Of a stretch of 64,000 bases of DNA, positions 1 to 8,206 are shown piece after piece (within the stretch, counting starts at the first letter, position 1; every line of letters starts with the position of its first letter). Under the pieces are notes generated by a model, which saw nothing but the letters and a program-made list of their open reading frames with translations, did not search any database and was not told where the DNA came from. Position numbers and translations under genes: made by a program. This DNA comes from Rheinheimera sp. GTDB lineage: Bacteria > Pseudomonadota > Gammaproteobacteria > Enterobacterales > Alteromonadaceae. Where the stretch lies: assembly GCF_030690345.1 (NCBI RefSeq), contig NZ_JAUYGV010000009.1, positions 186,001 to 250,000 of the forward strand, given 5' to 3'.

Positions 1-1130
1 GCACCGCCATTGCAGACCCTTAAAACCCCATTATCGTTCAGGTTGATCTTCACCGGCTCGCTACGGGAACCATGCTTAAGGGCATTCTCGATCAGGTTAC
101 GCACCAGGATGGCGAAGGCATCGGGATCAAGAAAGGAGTTCACTTCGCGCTCCGGCAGGGATAAAACAACTCGCCCGGGTGCCTGGGCCTCAAAATCCCG
201 GGCAATCATCGCGAGGATGGGCACAAGATCCTGCTGGCTTTGTGAGAGTGCACCGCCACCTTCTGCTTTTGCCAACTCGAGCAGTTTTCCGGACAGCACC
301 GAGAGACTGCGTAACGCTTCTTCAATTTCTGCAACATCATTCTTGAGATAATCATCGGGCATTCTGGTTTTCAGTCGCTGCACTTTGGCAAGCGCTGTTG
401 CCAGGGGAGTTCGCAATTCATGGGCACTGTTGGCGGTAAAGCTCCGTTCCGATTCAAGTGCACGGTGTAATCGCTCAAGCAGTCGGTTGACGGCAATAGC
501 GATTGGTTCGAATTCACGGGGTAACTGCTCTTCTACAACAGGGGACAGATCTCCCGCGCCGCGGGATTCAATGTCTTGCTGAAAATCGACCACCTTACGA
601 AGGGAAAGCCGGACAATCCACCAGACACCCAACAGGCTGACCGGAATCAGCACCAGTAAAGGCAACAGTAAGGCTAATCCCGCCTCCAGAGCGGATTCAC
701 GCCGGTGCGCCAAGGGTTCGGCCACTTCAAGATAGATGGTATTGCTGACTGCAGATACGCCATATAGCCGGTGGGTCAGAGTATCTGAAAACCCTTCCGC
801 GGGGGTCCTGCTAAACACGCCAGGGTCGGCATCGTGGGACTGGAGCAGAATATTTCCAGCTTCGTCCCGTACCAGATAGGTCAGGTATTCGTCATGGTCT
901 TTCAGGGCTGGGGCCTTTTGATTGCCCGCGCCGTTCTCACGGTTCAGGATGTCGGTGACCGCCAGTGGCAGTATGCGCTGGGCGGTTTCTTCCAGGGCAC
1001 TGTCGAAGACCTCGTTCATTTCATGCTGTGCCACCAGTCCCGAAGCGGTCACGCCCAACAGCCAGAGTAGGGTGACACCGAGTGTCAGGCCGATACCGAG
1101 TGTTTTTTGCAGGCTGGTTCTAGTGGTCAT
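1..1130 (-). CDS. Sensor histidine kinase, QseC/PmrB-like (3' end cut off by window edge)
   Basis: Membrane sensor kinase of a two-component system; about 376 codons are visible and the frame runs off the left edge. It has an N-terminal membrane segment (about residues 10-30), a periplasmic stretch of about 130 residues, a second membrane segment, a linker, the phospho-acceptor H box HELRTPLA (His near residue 237) and an N box NLIENALKHG. The final ATP-lid glycine boxes are missing only because the window ends. ATG at 1130 overlaps the regulator's stop by 11 bases, so the two genes are translationally coupled. The signal it senses is unknown; iron, another metal or a redox cue is inferred from the neighbouring genes. 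Confidence 0.9.
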   Translation of the reverse strand, partial: MTTRTSLQKTLGIGLTLGVTLLWLLGVTASGLVAQHEMNEVFDSALEETAQRILPLAVTDILNRENGAGNQKAPALKDHDEYLTYLVRDEAGNILLQSHDADPGVFSRTPAEGFSDTLTHRLYGVSAVSNTIYLEVAEPLAHRRESALEAGLALLLPLLVLIPVSLLGVWWIVRLSLRKVVDFQQDIESRGAGDLSPVVEEQLPREFEPIAIAVNRLLERLHRALESERSFTANSAHELRTPLATALAKVQRLKTRMPDDYLKNDVAEIEEALRSLSVLSGKLLELAKAEGGGALSQSQQDLVPILAMIARDFEAQAPGRVVLSLPEREVNSFLDPDAFAILVRNLIENALKHGSRSEPVKINLNDNGVLRVCNGG

Positions 1131-1785
1131 GTGTTTCCAGGCGATAGCCCATTCCCCTGACGGTTACGATAGCGTCCCGCCCGAGCTTTTTACGCAGACG
1201 GCTGACATAAACTTCGATGGTGTTACTTTCGATTTCGGCCCCGAAAGCGTATAGACGATCCTCCAGTTGCGATCGCGATAACAGCATTCCGGGTCGCTGG
1301 ATAAAGCCCTCAAACAATGCCCACTCCCGTGCCGTAAGTTCTACCGGCAGGCCGTTGCGACTGATGCGGTGATCGCCAAGATCAATCATCAGCTCGCCCA
1401 CTTGTATAATCGGGCTTGGATTGCCGCGATATCGGCGAGCCACCGCGGCCACGCGGGCCGACAGCTCCGAAAGATCAAAGGGTTTGACCAGGTAGTCGTC
1501 AGCACCGGCATTTAATCCTTCAATCCGGTCAGACACCTGATCCCTGGCAGTAAGAATGATCACCGGTGTTGTTTTTCCGGTAGCCCGGAGTGTTCGCAAA
1601 AAGCCCAAGCCATGACCGTCGGGGAGCATCAGGTCCAGCAGAATCAGGTCGTAGGGTGTGGTCCTGACACTCGCCTCGGCAAAGCCCAGCGTTTGCACCC
1701 AGTCCACAGCGTGGCCGTCGTCCGCAATCTGATCCCGGACCGCCTCGCCCAATCCCACCGTATCCTCCACCAAAAGTACCCGCAT
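1120..1785 (-). CDS. OmpR-family response regulator, QseB/PmrA-like
   Basis: DNA-binding response regulator of 221 residues, the normal family length. The receiver domain (about 1-115) has the acidic pocket VEDT near the start, the phospho-acceptor Asp51 in LILLDLMLPDG and the conserved Lys in VKPFDL. A winged-helix Trans_reg_C domain follows (about 125-218, ending VRGMGYRLE). An AGAGGTG ribosome site precedes the ATG. The gene is divergent from the ferric-reductase-like gene, and the shared region contains paired 11-bp-phased repeats that are likely its binding sites. It is encoded first in the operon with the kinase. Confidence 0.93.
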   Translation of the reverse strand: MRVLLVEDTVGLGEAVRDQIADDGHAVDWVQTLGFAEASVRTTPYDLILLDLMLPDGHGLGFLRTLRATGKTTPVIILTARDQVSDRIEGLNAGADDYLVKPFDLSELSARVAAVARRYRGNPSPIIQVGELMIDLGDHRISRNGLPVELTAREWALFEGFIQRPGMLLSRSQLEDRLYAFGAEIESNTIEVYVSRLRKKLGRDAIVTVRGMGYRLETHDH

Positions 1786-1828
1786 CGTTCACCTCTGACC
1801 CAGCCCTGGAATCAAGATACTACAGCTC

Positions 1829-1902
1829 AAACCTGACAGCCAGCTGAATGGTCAATAACGCTTCGATCTCTCTTCACCGACCTTCAGCTGGCTGTCAGGT
1901 TT
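1829..1902. promoter_or_regulatory. 20-bp perfect inverted repeat, probable response-regulator boxes
   Basis: Arms at 1829-1848 and 1883-1902 are exact inverted copies separated by 34 bases. Within each arm the hexamers TCAGCT and TCAGGT lie 11 bases apart, one helical turn, which is the layout of tandem half-sites bound by OmpR-family dimers. The element sits between the divergent regulator gene and the ferric-reductase-like gene, so one arm could serve each promoter. Binding by the adjacent regulator is inference. Confidence 0.6.
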
Positions 1903-1952
1903 GGGCGCTAGCCTTCGGGGGAATATTCCAGGTACCGATCGCAGGAGATGTG

Positions 1953-3269
1953 ATGATGCGGATGATTTTTCCTTTCGTTGTGTTGGTTTTGGGCCTATGG
2001 GCCTGGAACCTCTTTGCAGGTCCTGGGGCCGGTTCTCCCTGGGCAGTCTATGACCAGAGCCTGCTGCTCAGTGGGCTGTTATCCATTGCTCTGATGTCAC
2101 TGACCATGATGCTGGCTCTGCGCCCAGCCTGGTTGGAGAGACCGCTGGGCGGGTTGGATCAGATCTATCGCACCCACAAATGGGCGGGCATTCTGGCAGT
2201 GGTATTCGCGGCAGCTCATTGGCTGATTGAAATGGGTGACGATGTTATAGAGTCGATTTTCGGAAAGGCCGGCAGGCTGCACGATCAGGATTATTCCGGG
2301 TTCATCGACACCATGCGCGATGCTGCGGAAGAGGTAGGGGAGTTCGCCGTCTATCTGCTGTTCGCCATGCTGTTGATCACTTTGTGGCGCAAGTTTCCCT
2401 ACAAATACTGGCGTTATTTGCATCGCGGCATGCCGGTGCTTTATCTGTTGCTCGCTTTCCACGCGGCGTGGCTGACTCCGCTGCAATGGTGGCAGCAGCC
2501 AATCGGACTACTGATGGCCATTTTGCTCTTTGGCGGGAGCATCGCCAGCGGGCTATCTCTGACCGGCAGAGTTGGTCGTCGTCGCCAGGTTCGCGGCATG
2601 GTCACCGCGATCAAAACACCAGACCGGGACGTCACCGAAGTTACCTGCCACATGGGGCCGGCATGGCCCGGTCACCGTGCGGGGCAATTCGCCTTTGTGA
2701 CCTTCGACCGGATTGAGGGTGCGCACCCGTTCACCATCGCCAGTGCGGATCGGGAAAATGGCACTGTTACCTTCCTCATCAAATCCCTCGGAGACTTTAC
2801 CCGCAATCTGAGCCAGAAAATCAGCGTGGGGCAAACCGTAAATATAGAAGGCCCTTACGGCTGTTTTAACTTCGATCGCCGCAACCGCAAATCCCACCAG
2901 ATCTGGATAGCCGGTGGCATCGGGATCACGCCGTTTCTGGCCTGGCTCGAAGCTCTAAGCAGCGCCACCGACGCCACCGTGCCTGAAGCCGATCTGCATT
3001 ACTGCACGCGCAACGCCGGCCAGGATCCCATGGTGGATCGACTTCGGGCGCTTTGCGATGGCTTTCCCGGGATACACCTCGAGATTCATGACAGCAGCAA
3101 GGGGCAGAGGTTGTCTGCCGAGACGTTGTCTACCAACGGACGCTCGGCAGCAGGCGCAGAGGTCTGGTTCTGCGGCCCGGCAGGGCTGGGGGAAGCCATT
3201 AGAAACGGCTTGCGGGCAGCACCCTTCCGCCTGACTCGCTTCCATAAAGAAGCTTTTCAGTTCCGCTGA
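1953..3269 (+). CDS. Ferric-reductase-like transmembrane flavoprotein
   Basis: Membrane oxidoreductase of about 438 residues. The N-terminal half has about six hydrophobic segments of the ferric-reductase/NADPH-oxidase type with histidines placed for haem binding (for example in RTHKWAG and AAAHWL). The C-terminal half is a ferredoxin-NADP reductase-type module with the FAD motif HPFTIAS (around residue 260), the nucleotide-binding GGIGITPF and a terminal FHKEAFQFR. It probably moves electrons from NAD(P)H across the membrane to an extracytoplasmic acceptor such as ferric iron. The start at ATG 1953 (or 1956) is chosen because AGGAGA lies at 1943-1948; the frame is open further upstream but lacks a ribosome site. 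It heads the redox gene cluster. Confidence 0.85.
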   Translation: MMRMIFPFVVLVLGLWAWNLFAGPGAGSPWAVYDQSLLLSGLLSIALMSLTMMLALRPAWLERPLGGLDQIYRTHKWAGILAVVFAAAHWLIEMGDDVIESIFGKAGRLHDQDYSGFIDTMRDAAEEVGEFAVYLLFAMLLITLWRKFPYKYWRYLHRGMPVLYLLLAFHAAWLTPLQWWQQPIGLLMAILLFGGSIASGLSLTGRVGRRRQVRGMVTAIKTPDRDVTEVTCHMGPAWPGHRAGQFAFVTFDRIEGAHPFTIASADRENGTVTFLIKSLGDFTRNLSQKISVGQTVNIEGPYGCFNFDRRNRKSHQIWIAGGIGITPFLAWLEALSSATDATVPEADLHYCTRNAGQDPMVDRLRALCDGFPGIHLEIHDSSKGQRLSAETLSTNGRSAAGAEVWFCGPAGLGEAIRNGLRAAPFRLTRFHKEAFQFR

Positions 3270-3284
3270 AATGGCCTCGTTTGT

Positions 3285-3301
3285 TCAGGTCGTTGTCAGG
3301 T
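3285..3301 (+). promoter_or_regulatory. Direct repeat TCAGGT-N5-TCAGGT, probable regulator box
   Basis: Two identical TCAGGT hexamers start 11 bases apart, just upstream of the PepSY-protein gene. The same hexamer with the same phasing occurs in both arms of the inverted repeat at 1829-1902. This suggests that the OmpR-type regulator also acts here. Confidence 0.5.
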
Positions 3302-3345
3302 TAGCGCCTTAGAGTGGATTTAACACAACCAGCAGGAGAGACACC

Positions 3346-3726
3346 ATGAAGACCAAACCCATTATTCTGAGCCTGTCTTTGTTACTTCTGAGCGGCACCG
3401 CACTGGCCGATGACGACTGCGATGATCCGGTGGCGAGTTGGCAGCCCCGTGAAAATCTGCGTGAAAAGCTGGAAGCCGAAGGCTGGACAGTTCACCGAAT
3501 AAAGGTTGACGACGGTTGTTATGAAGTCCGGGGCCTCGATGCCGATGGGGTCAGGGCAGAAGCCTCTTTCGCGCCCGCTTCATTGACCATGATGAAATGG
3601 GAGCGTGAAGACAGTGACGATGAGGAGAGGGACCGCGGCAACAGGAAAAATGGACAGGACAATCCCAAAAGTCAGGCGCCACGCAACGGCATCGTCAAGG
3701 GGCGTCCCACGGTTACCGTTGAGTAA
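3346..3726 (+). CDS. Small periplasmic PepSY-domain protein
   Basis: Exported protein of 126 residues with a signal peptide (about 1-21, ending GTALA before DDDCDD). A short PepSY-like domain follows (about 35-90: LREKLEAEGWTVHRIKVDDGCYEVRG is the characteristic region). The highly charged C-terminal tail is probably disordered. Two cysteines in the mature region could form a disulfide. PepSY proteins of this size often accompany two-component sensors and transmembrane redox proteins and may modulate them; that role is inferred. An AGGAGA ribosome site precedes the ATG. Confidence 0.75.
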   Translation: MKTKPIILSLSLLLLSGTALADDDCDDPVASWQPRENLREKLEAEGWTVHRIKVDDGCYEVRGLDADGVRAEASFAPASLTMMKWEREDSDDEERDRGNRKNGQDNPKSQAPRNGIVKGRPTVTVE

Positions 3727-3780
3727 CTGAGCGAATTTGCCCTGTTCCTTTAACGTTCATCAGGTTTTTGGAGACCATTT

Positions 3781-4254
3781 ATGAAAACGTTTGTTCTCAC
3801 TTGCAGCCTTTTCGCCGCCTTGGCTTTACCGGTATTCGCCCAGGCCCGTGACGTGACCTTCACTACGGAACTACAGAATTACGGCGGCGATGGAGCCTAT
3901 CTGGCGCTGTATCTTACCGATGCCGCCGGAGAGTATCAGGGTACCCTTTGGGTTTCCGGGAAGAAATCTAAATACTACAAACACCTGGGAGGCTGGGCCC
4001 GGGGCAGTGGGCTTGATCCTGCAGAGTATGACGGCTTGACTGGCGCCAGTGTTACCAGTGGCCGCACGCTGAAAGTGACTGTGAACCTCGATGATTCGCT
4101 GATCGACAACGGCTATGAGGTTCGAGTCGACTCTGCTGTTGAAGATATGCGCGATATCAGAGCCGATGTGATAGCCCCCCTGACCACCGAAGGGTCCGGA
4201 AAGCCGGTTTCAGGACGTGGTTACGTGCGCGCTCTGACCTACGAGCTTCAATAA
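3781..4254 (+). CDS. DUF2271 periplasmic protein with flavinylation-like motif
   Basis: Exported protein of 157 residues with a signal peptide cleaved near residue 22 (after QA). The rest matches the DUF2271 pattern found beside PepSY redox proteins. Residues 84-93 read DGLTGASVTS, which closely resembles the D-G-x-(S/T)-G-A-(S/T)-x-(S/T) motif to which ApbE-type transferases attach FMN covalently. The acceptor would be Ser90. If so, the protein is a periplasmic flavin electron carrier between the two flanking reductases. No apbE gene is visible in the window. It lies 19 bases upstream of the PepSY-flavodoxin gene, so the two are co-transcribed. Confidence 0.75.
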   Translation: MKTFVLTCSLFAALALPVFAQARDVTFTTELQNYGGDGAYLALYLTDAAGEYQGTLWVSGKKSKYYKHLGGWARGSGLDPAEYDGLTGASVTSGRTLKVTVNLDDSLIDNGYEVRVDSAVEDMRDIRADVIAPLTTEGSGKPVSGRGYVRALTYELQ

Positions 4255-4273
4255 TCCACCGGGAGCGTCGGCT

Positions 4274-6490
4274 ATGTTGCGCAAGTTCCACAGCTTACCG
4301 GGCCTGCTTACTGGTTTGCTTCTGATGGTTCTCTCAGTCACGGGTGCTGTGTTGGCTTTGGCGCCGGTGCTGGAAAGAGCCTCAGCGGTCATTCCGGCTT
4401 CCGGTGAAATCAGTATCGCCGAGCTGGCTGACCGGATCGTTGCTCACTATCCCGGGACTGAGCAGATCGTGCGAGAGCCTTCTGGCAAGGTCATTGTCTA
4501 TTACAGCCGTGACGGCCAGGCCGGTGCGGATCTGGTGAATCCGGTAACAGGTGAGGGCACGCCCTACGAACCTTCCGCATTCTTTGGCTGGATCAAGGAT
4601 CTGCATCGTGCGTTTATGCTGGATGATGCCGGTAGAGCGCTGGCCGGCGTATTGGCTGTTTTGATGGTGCTTCTGTGTCTTTCGGGAATATTTTTGATAG
4701 CCCGGCGTACCGGGGGTTGGAAGAATATATTAAGACCGCTTTCCGGCTCTGGCGGGAAACGAATCCATGCCGAATTGGCCCGGTTTGCCGTGCTCGGCCT
4801 ACTGTTATCCGCACTGACCGGTAGCTATATGTCGGCACAGCGCTTTGGTTTGCTGCCGGAAGCGCCTGACACAGGGCCAGGGTTTCCGGCTGAGGTCTCG
4901 GGCGGGCAACCATCGCCTGTGGGCACCTTAAAAGCGCTAGGCAATTTCGATCTTGGCGAACTCCGGGAACTGGTGTTTCCCTATGCCGGTGATCCGCAGG
5001 ACGTCTATTCGCTGTCAACCGCCGGCGGCTCCGGATTCGTGGACCAGGCTACGGGCGAGTTGCTGCAGTTCCAGCCGCGCTCTGACAGCGGCGTATTGCA
5101 GGACTGGATTGTACGTTTGCACACCGGTGAAGGCCTATGGTGGCTTGGCCTGATTCTTGGCGCTGCGGCACTGACTGTGCCAGCTCTCTCGATAACAGGT
5201 GCAACCATCTGGTGGCAGCGTCGCCGGTCTTCAGGGCAGCTTCCTGACAACGCCGATGCCGCTCAGGCGGATACAATTATTCTGGTCGGCTCCGAAGGTA
5301 ATGCCACCTGGGGATTTGCCCGGGAACTCCATAGCAGCCTGAATAAGGCCGGTTTCCGCGTGCATTGCAGCGAGATGAATGCCCTGGCTAAGCAGTATCC
5401 GCAGGCTTCCAGGCTGTTCGTGCTGACTTCGACATACGGCGATGGTGATGCACCCGCATCGGCCCGGCAGTTTATGGCCAGGCTCAAAGAATTCCGGGCT
5501 GAGAAGAACCTGCGATACACGGTACTGGGTTTTGGTGACCGGCAGTTTCCGAACTTCTGTCAGTTTGCCTTGTCGGTGGATGCTGCGCTCGCCGGTAAAG
5601 GCGTCAGCCGTTTGCACGCCATTGAACTGATTGATCGGTGTTCTGCCTCGCAATTCAGTGAGTGGGGAAACCGGGTTGGTGAGGTTATCGGTACTCCGCT
5701 TTTCTTGAACTACTGTGCATTGCAGCCAGCAACGGTCAAACTGGAACTGGTAGAAAGGGCGGATTACGGGATTGCGGTTCAGGCGCCCACCAGTATCTTC
5801 CGGTTCAAACCGGCGGAGCAGGGCGGATGGCTAACGGCTTCTCCAAGAAGATTTAAAGCGCTGCCACCGTTCGAGGCGGGAGACCTTTTGGGGGTTATTC
5901 CCCCACACGGTCAAGCCCCGCGGTTCTACTCGCTCGCGTCCTCAGCTAGTGACGGGATTGTTGAGATATGCGTCCGCAAGCAGCCCGGCGGTCTATGCTC
6001 CGGGTACTTGCATGACCTCAAGCCGGGAGCTTGTATCGATGGTTTTATCCGCCCCAATCCAGGCTTCCGGCCAGCTACAGGTAGCCAGCCAGTTATCCTA
6101 ATCGGTGCAGGTGCCGGCATTGGTCCGTTAACCGGTTTCATCCGAAAAAATACCAGACGCAACCCTATGTATCTGTACTGGGGCGGTCGCGATTCCAGTT
6201 CGGATTTTCTCTACCAACCCGAGCTCGGGCGCTATCTTGACGATCATCGACTGAGCGCGCTGAACACTGCCTTCTCAAGAGCAGACGAGCGCACCTACGT
6301 GCAGGATAAGCTCAAACAGGATGAATTAGCCGTGCGACAGATGGTTAACACCGGTGCGCAGATACTGGTCTGTGGTGGCCGGGATATGGCGGCGGCTGTG
6401 CGGCAGGTTATAGAAGACATTCTCAAACCCTTGCACATCGATATTGAAACTCTGAGAGGCCAGGGACGTTATCTTGAAGATGTATATTGA
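4274..6490 (+). CDS. PepSY transmembrane-flavodoxin-FNR fusion reductase
   Basis: Large membrane flavoprotein of 738 residues. A PepSY-TM module (about 1-330) opens with a membrane segment in LPGLLTGLLLMVLSVTG and has three further segments. A flavodoxin-like FMN domain follows (about 335-475, with GSEGNATWGFAREL and TSTYGDGDAPAS). A sulfite-reductase/cytochrome-P450-reductase-like FAD/NADPH module ends the protein (RFYSLASS for FAD, GAGAGIGPLTGF for NADPH, terminal GRYLEDVY). It should carry electrons from cytoplasmic NADPH through FAD and FMN to the membrane part and then to a periplasmic acceptor. The physical coupling to DUF2271 suggests that protein as partner. The ribosome site is GGGAG at about 4260-4264. 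Confidence 0.85.
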   Translation: MLRKFHSLPGLLTGLLLMVLSVTGAVLALAPVLERASAVIPASGEISIAELADRIVAHYPGTEQIVREPSGKVIVYYSRDGQAGADLVNPVTGEGTPYEPSAFFGWIKDLHRAFMLDDAGRALAGVLAVLMVLLCLSGIFLIARRTGGWKNILRPLSGSGGKRIHAELARFAVLGLLLSALTGSYMSAQRFGLLPEAPDTGPGFPAEVSGGQPSPVGTLKALGNFDLGELRELVFPYAGDPQDVYSLSTAGGSGFVDQATGELLQFQPRSDSGVLQDWIVRLHTGEGLWWLGLILGAAALTVPALSITGATIWWQRRRSSGQLPDNADAAQADTIILVGSEGNATWGFARELHSSLNKAGFRVHCSEMNALAKQYPQASRLFVLTSTYGDGDAPASARQFMARLKEFRAEKNLRYTVLGFGDRQFPNFCQFALSVDAALAGKGVSRLHAIELIDRCSASQFSEWGNRVGEVIGTPLFLNYCALQPATVKLELVERADYGIAVQAPTSIFRFKPAEQGGWLTASPRRFKALPPFEAGDLLGVIPPHGQAPRFYSLASSASDGIVEICVRKQPGGLCSGYLHDLKPGACIDGFIRPNPGFRPATGSQPVILIGAGAGIGPLTGFIRKNTRRNPMYLYWGGRDSSSDFLYQPELGRYLDDHRLSALNTAFSRADERTYVQDKLKQDELAVRQMVNTGAQILVCGGRDMAAAVRQVIEDILKPLHIDIETLRGQGRYLEDVY

Positions 6491-6565
6491 CAGATAAAGT
6501 GACAAGGTCGAACTGAGCCTATAATCCCAAAGCACCAAATCGCGTCCTGAACAGGAAGCTGAAAG

Positions 6566-7318
6566 ATGCCATCCACAGAAAATGAAAGACTGCTCAGCGA
6601 GCACCAGCCTAATGCCGTTCGTGCACGGCTTGCTGGTCCCGTTAAGGCCTCGACGCTACCAGATGCTGTGCTTGGCGGCATCGATGGCTGCGTTACAACG
6701 TTTGCGGTTGTATCGGGTGCGTTCGGCGCAGGTTTCTCGCCACAGGTTGCGTTGGTACTCGGCTTTGCAAACCTGATTGCAGACGGCTTCAGCATGGCGG
6801 TAAGTAATTACGAAGCGGGCCAGGCGCAGTTGAATCAGATCAAATTTGCTGAACGCACAGAACGTGAACATATCCGTGCTGTGCCAGAAGGTGAACGTGA
6901 GGAAATTCGCCAGCTGTTTCAGGCGAAGGGATTCGACGGCGAATTGCTGGAGCAAGTAGTGGAGGCTATCAGTCGTAATCCCGATGTGTGGGTAGCAACC
7001 ATGTTGCGAGAAGAGTACGGACTCTCGGGTGCCGGACTCAGCCCACGCCGAGCCGCGTTGACTACCTTCGCCGCATTTTTGTCGGTTGGTGCTTTACCTT
7101 TACTGCCTTATGCCATCCCGGGTATGGAGAGTCAGATTCAGTTCCTGACGAGTCTTGGTTTGGCAGGCGTCGTCTTCTTGGGTATCGGAATGCTTAAAAG
7201 TATCGTCTATGGCTTACCAGCAATGCGATCAGGACTCCGGACTTTGATCATGGGTACGGCCGCAGCGGGGCTGGCGTTTGCTACTGGGCATTTTGCGCAG
7301 GGGTTATTGGGGGGTTAG
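6566..7318 (+). CDS. VIT1/CCC1-family metal transporter
   Basis: Integral membrane protein of 250 residues of the vacuolar iron transporter/CCC1 family, which moves iron or manganese. The family signature is visible in DAVLGGIDGCVTTFAVVSGA (about residues 32-51) and in GFANLIADGFSMAVSNYEA. An acidic cytoplasmic helical segment follows (about 85-150, with EREEIRQLF and REEYGL), then three C-terminal membrane segments. AGGAA at about 6553-6557 supports the ATG. It is the last gene before the transposon end and fits an iron-handling theme with the upstream reductases. The direction of transport is not determinable here. Confidence 0.88.
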   Translation: MPSTENERLLSEHQPNAVRARLAGPVKASTLPDAVLGGIDGCVTTFAVVSGAFGAGFSPQVALVLGFANLIADGFSMAVSNYEAGQAQLNQIKFAERTEREHIRAVPEGEREEIRQLFQAKGFDGELLEQVVEAISRNPDVWVATMLREEYGLSGAGLSPRRAALTTFAAFLSVGALPLLPYAIPGMESQIQFLTSLGLAGVVFLGIGMLKSIVYGLPAMRSGLRTLIMGTAAAGLAFATGHFAQGLLGG

Positions 7319-7897
7319 TTCTTCAGCGGTGAATAGACAATTTAACATAATATTCCCCTAAGAGCTGATATTCATTCGCGTACCCGCTATTGGAATTAAC
7401 GGCGGATTTCTCGCTCTGTTCGCCCAATGAGTGTAGTTGCAGAATTGAATTTTTAAAGCACAACTCATGCTGAAATGAAAATTATTTAGCAAGGGCCAGT
7501 CGTCGACTAATTACTGCGCAACTTTATGAATTGTGGAAAAAATGGTGTCGATATCATTGATGCCAAAGGCTTAGCGTACAATTTTTTCCGTTTCGTGAAC
7601 TGACCCCTATCAGCTCACATTAAACAAAAATGTTCAACAAATCTTCATCGAATAAAGCACCACTGAAGTGAGGTTGTTCGCAAGCGGCTTTGAACTGCTA
7701 ATTTACAAACAGAGCATTGCATCCCCCCAAGTTTGGATTTCAATACTGCCTTGTTCGCAGCATCTTGTTCGTTAAATAAGAACGCATCCACTCATGCTCT
7801 AAACGAATGGTGACGTTCATTTTAGTATTCCGAATATTTGACACTAATCATTTGTAAATCTATTTTTTAACTAATAATTCACTTTTAAGGTTTGGTT
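7319..7897. other. Non-coding AT-rich stretch containing a transposon terminus
   Basis: No credible gene is present in these 579 bases. The left 250 bases, up to 7569, would be the inner flank of the transposon end. The 38-bp terminal repeat occupies 7570-7607. The 290 bases to its right belong to the flanking DNA, which continues in the AT-rich style of the island. The last few bases carry the AAGG ribosome site for the small gene at 7898. Confidence 0.6.
7570..7607 (-). repeat. Tn3-family 38-bp terminal inverted repeat
   Basis: Read on the minus strand from 7607 inward, this starts GGGGTCAGTTCACGAAACGG and ends TTGTACGCTAAG at 7570, exactly 38 bases. A GGGG outer end, a central ACGGAAAA and a TAAG inner end are hallmarks of Tn3-family terminal repeats (Tn21 and relatives). 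The outer end faces right, so the transposon body lies to the left. The adjoining bases TATCA at 7608-7612 would be the right copy of a 5-bp target duplication. The left end and transposase must lie before position 1. Confidence 0.8.
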
Positions 7898-8131
7898 ATG
7901 GACAATCATCGCGTCACTGAACAACAAGCAGTGCAAATCCTTCAGGAATGGAATGGTATTGGCAGAGACTTACCATCTCTGGCCAAGCTCAATCCGTCTA
8001 ACGATAAACAGACAATACTTTTACTGCTGCCTGGATATCTCTGCAATCAATGGTATCAAGTTGGTGAAACATATAGCTGTTATGCAGAGGCATTAACCTG
8101 CTTAGGTACGCTAATTGACAAAAGCCGTTAG
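7898..8131 (+). CDS. Small protein of unknown function
   Basis: Predicted 77-residue soluble protein starting at ATG 7898, with AAGG at 7887-7890 as ribosome site; a TTG two codons earlier is less well placed. It contains two cysteines and a mid-section hydrophobic stretch TILLLLPGYLC too short and polar-flanked for a clear membrane helix. I do not recognise a family. It ends 105 bases before umuD and is not obviously part of the SOS operon because the LexA box lies between them. Confidence 0.5.
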   Translation: MDNHRVTEQQAVQILQEWNGIGRDLPSLAKLNPSNDKQTILLLLPGYLCNQWYQVGETYSCYAEALTCLGTLIDKSR

Positions 8132-8206
8132 CAAATCCAGTTGCCGAATTAAACAATCATTACACTAATCGGTATCAGAATTGCCAATTCCAGCCTCCCT
8201 GATATA

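Larger units (their letters stand above)
1..7607. mobile_element. Right part of a putative Tn3-family transposon with redox/metal cargo
   Basis: The segment ends at a Tn3-type 38-bp terminal repeat, is clearly more GC-rich than the DNA to its right, and contains a self-contained two-component/ferric-reductase/VIT1 cargo. No transposase, resolvase or res site is visible in the window, so the element is identified from one end plus composition. The left boundary is unknown. Membership of the whole 1-7318 gene block is inference. Confidence 0.6.

Noticed and set aside
1-1254. Rightward open frames across the first 1.2 kb
   Set aside because: They lie opposite a continuous histidine-kinase frame with intact H and N boxes and opposite the response-regulator gene; they have no ribosome sites and no recognisable domains.
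3545-3560. Second Tn3-type end at GGGGTCAGGGCAG
   Set aside because: Only the first seven bases match the repeat at 7607; the rest does not, and it lies inside the PepSY-protein coding sequence.
7319-7569. Remnant of a Tn3 transposase gene next to the terminal repeat
   Set aside because: No frame on either strand shows transposase-like motifs; the transposase must be at the other end.
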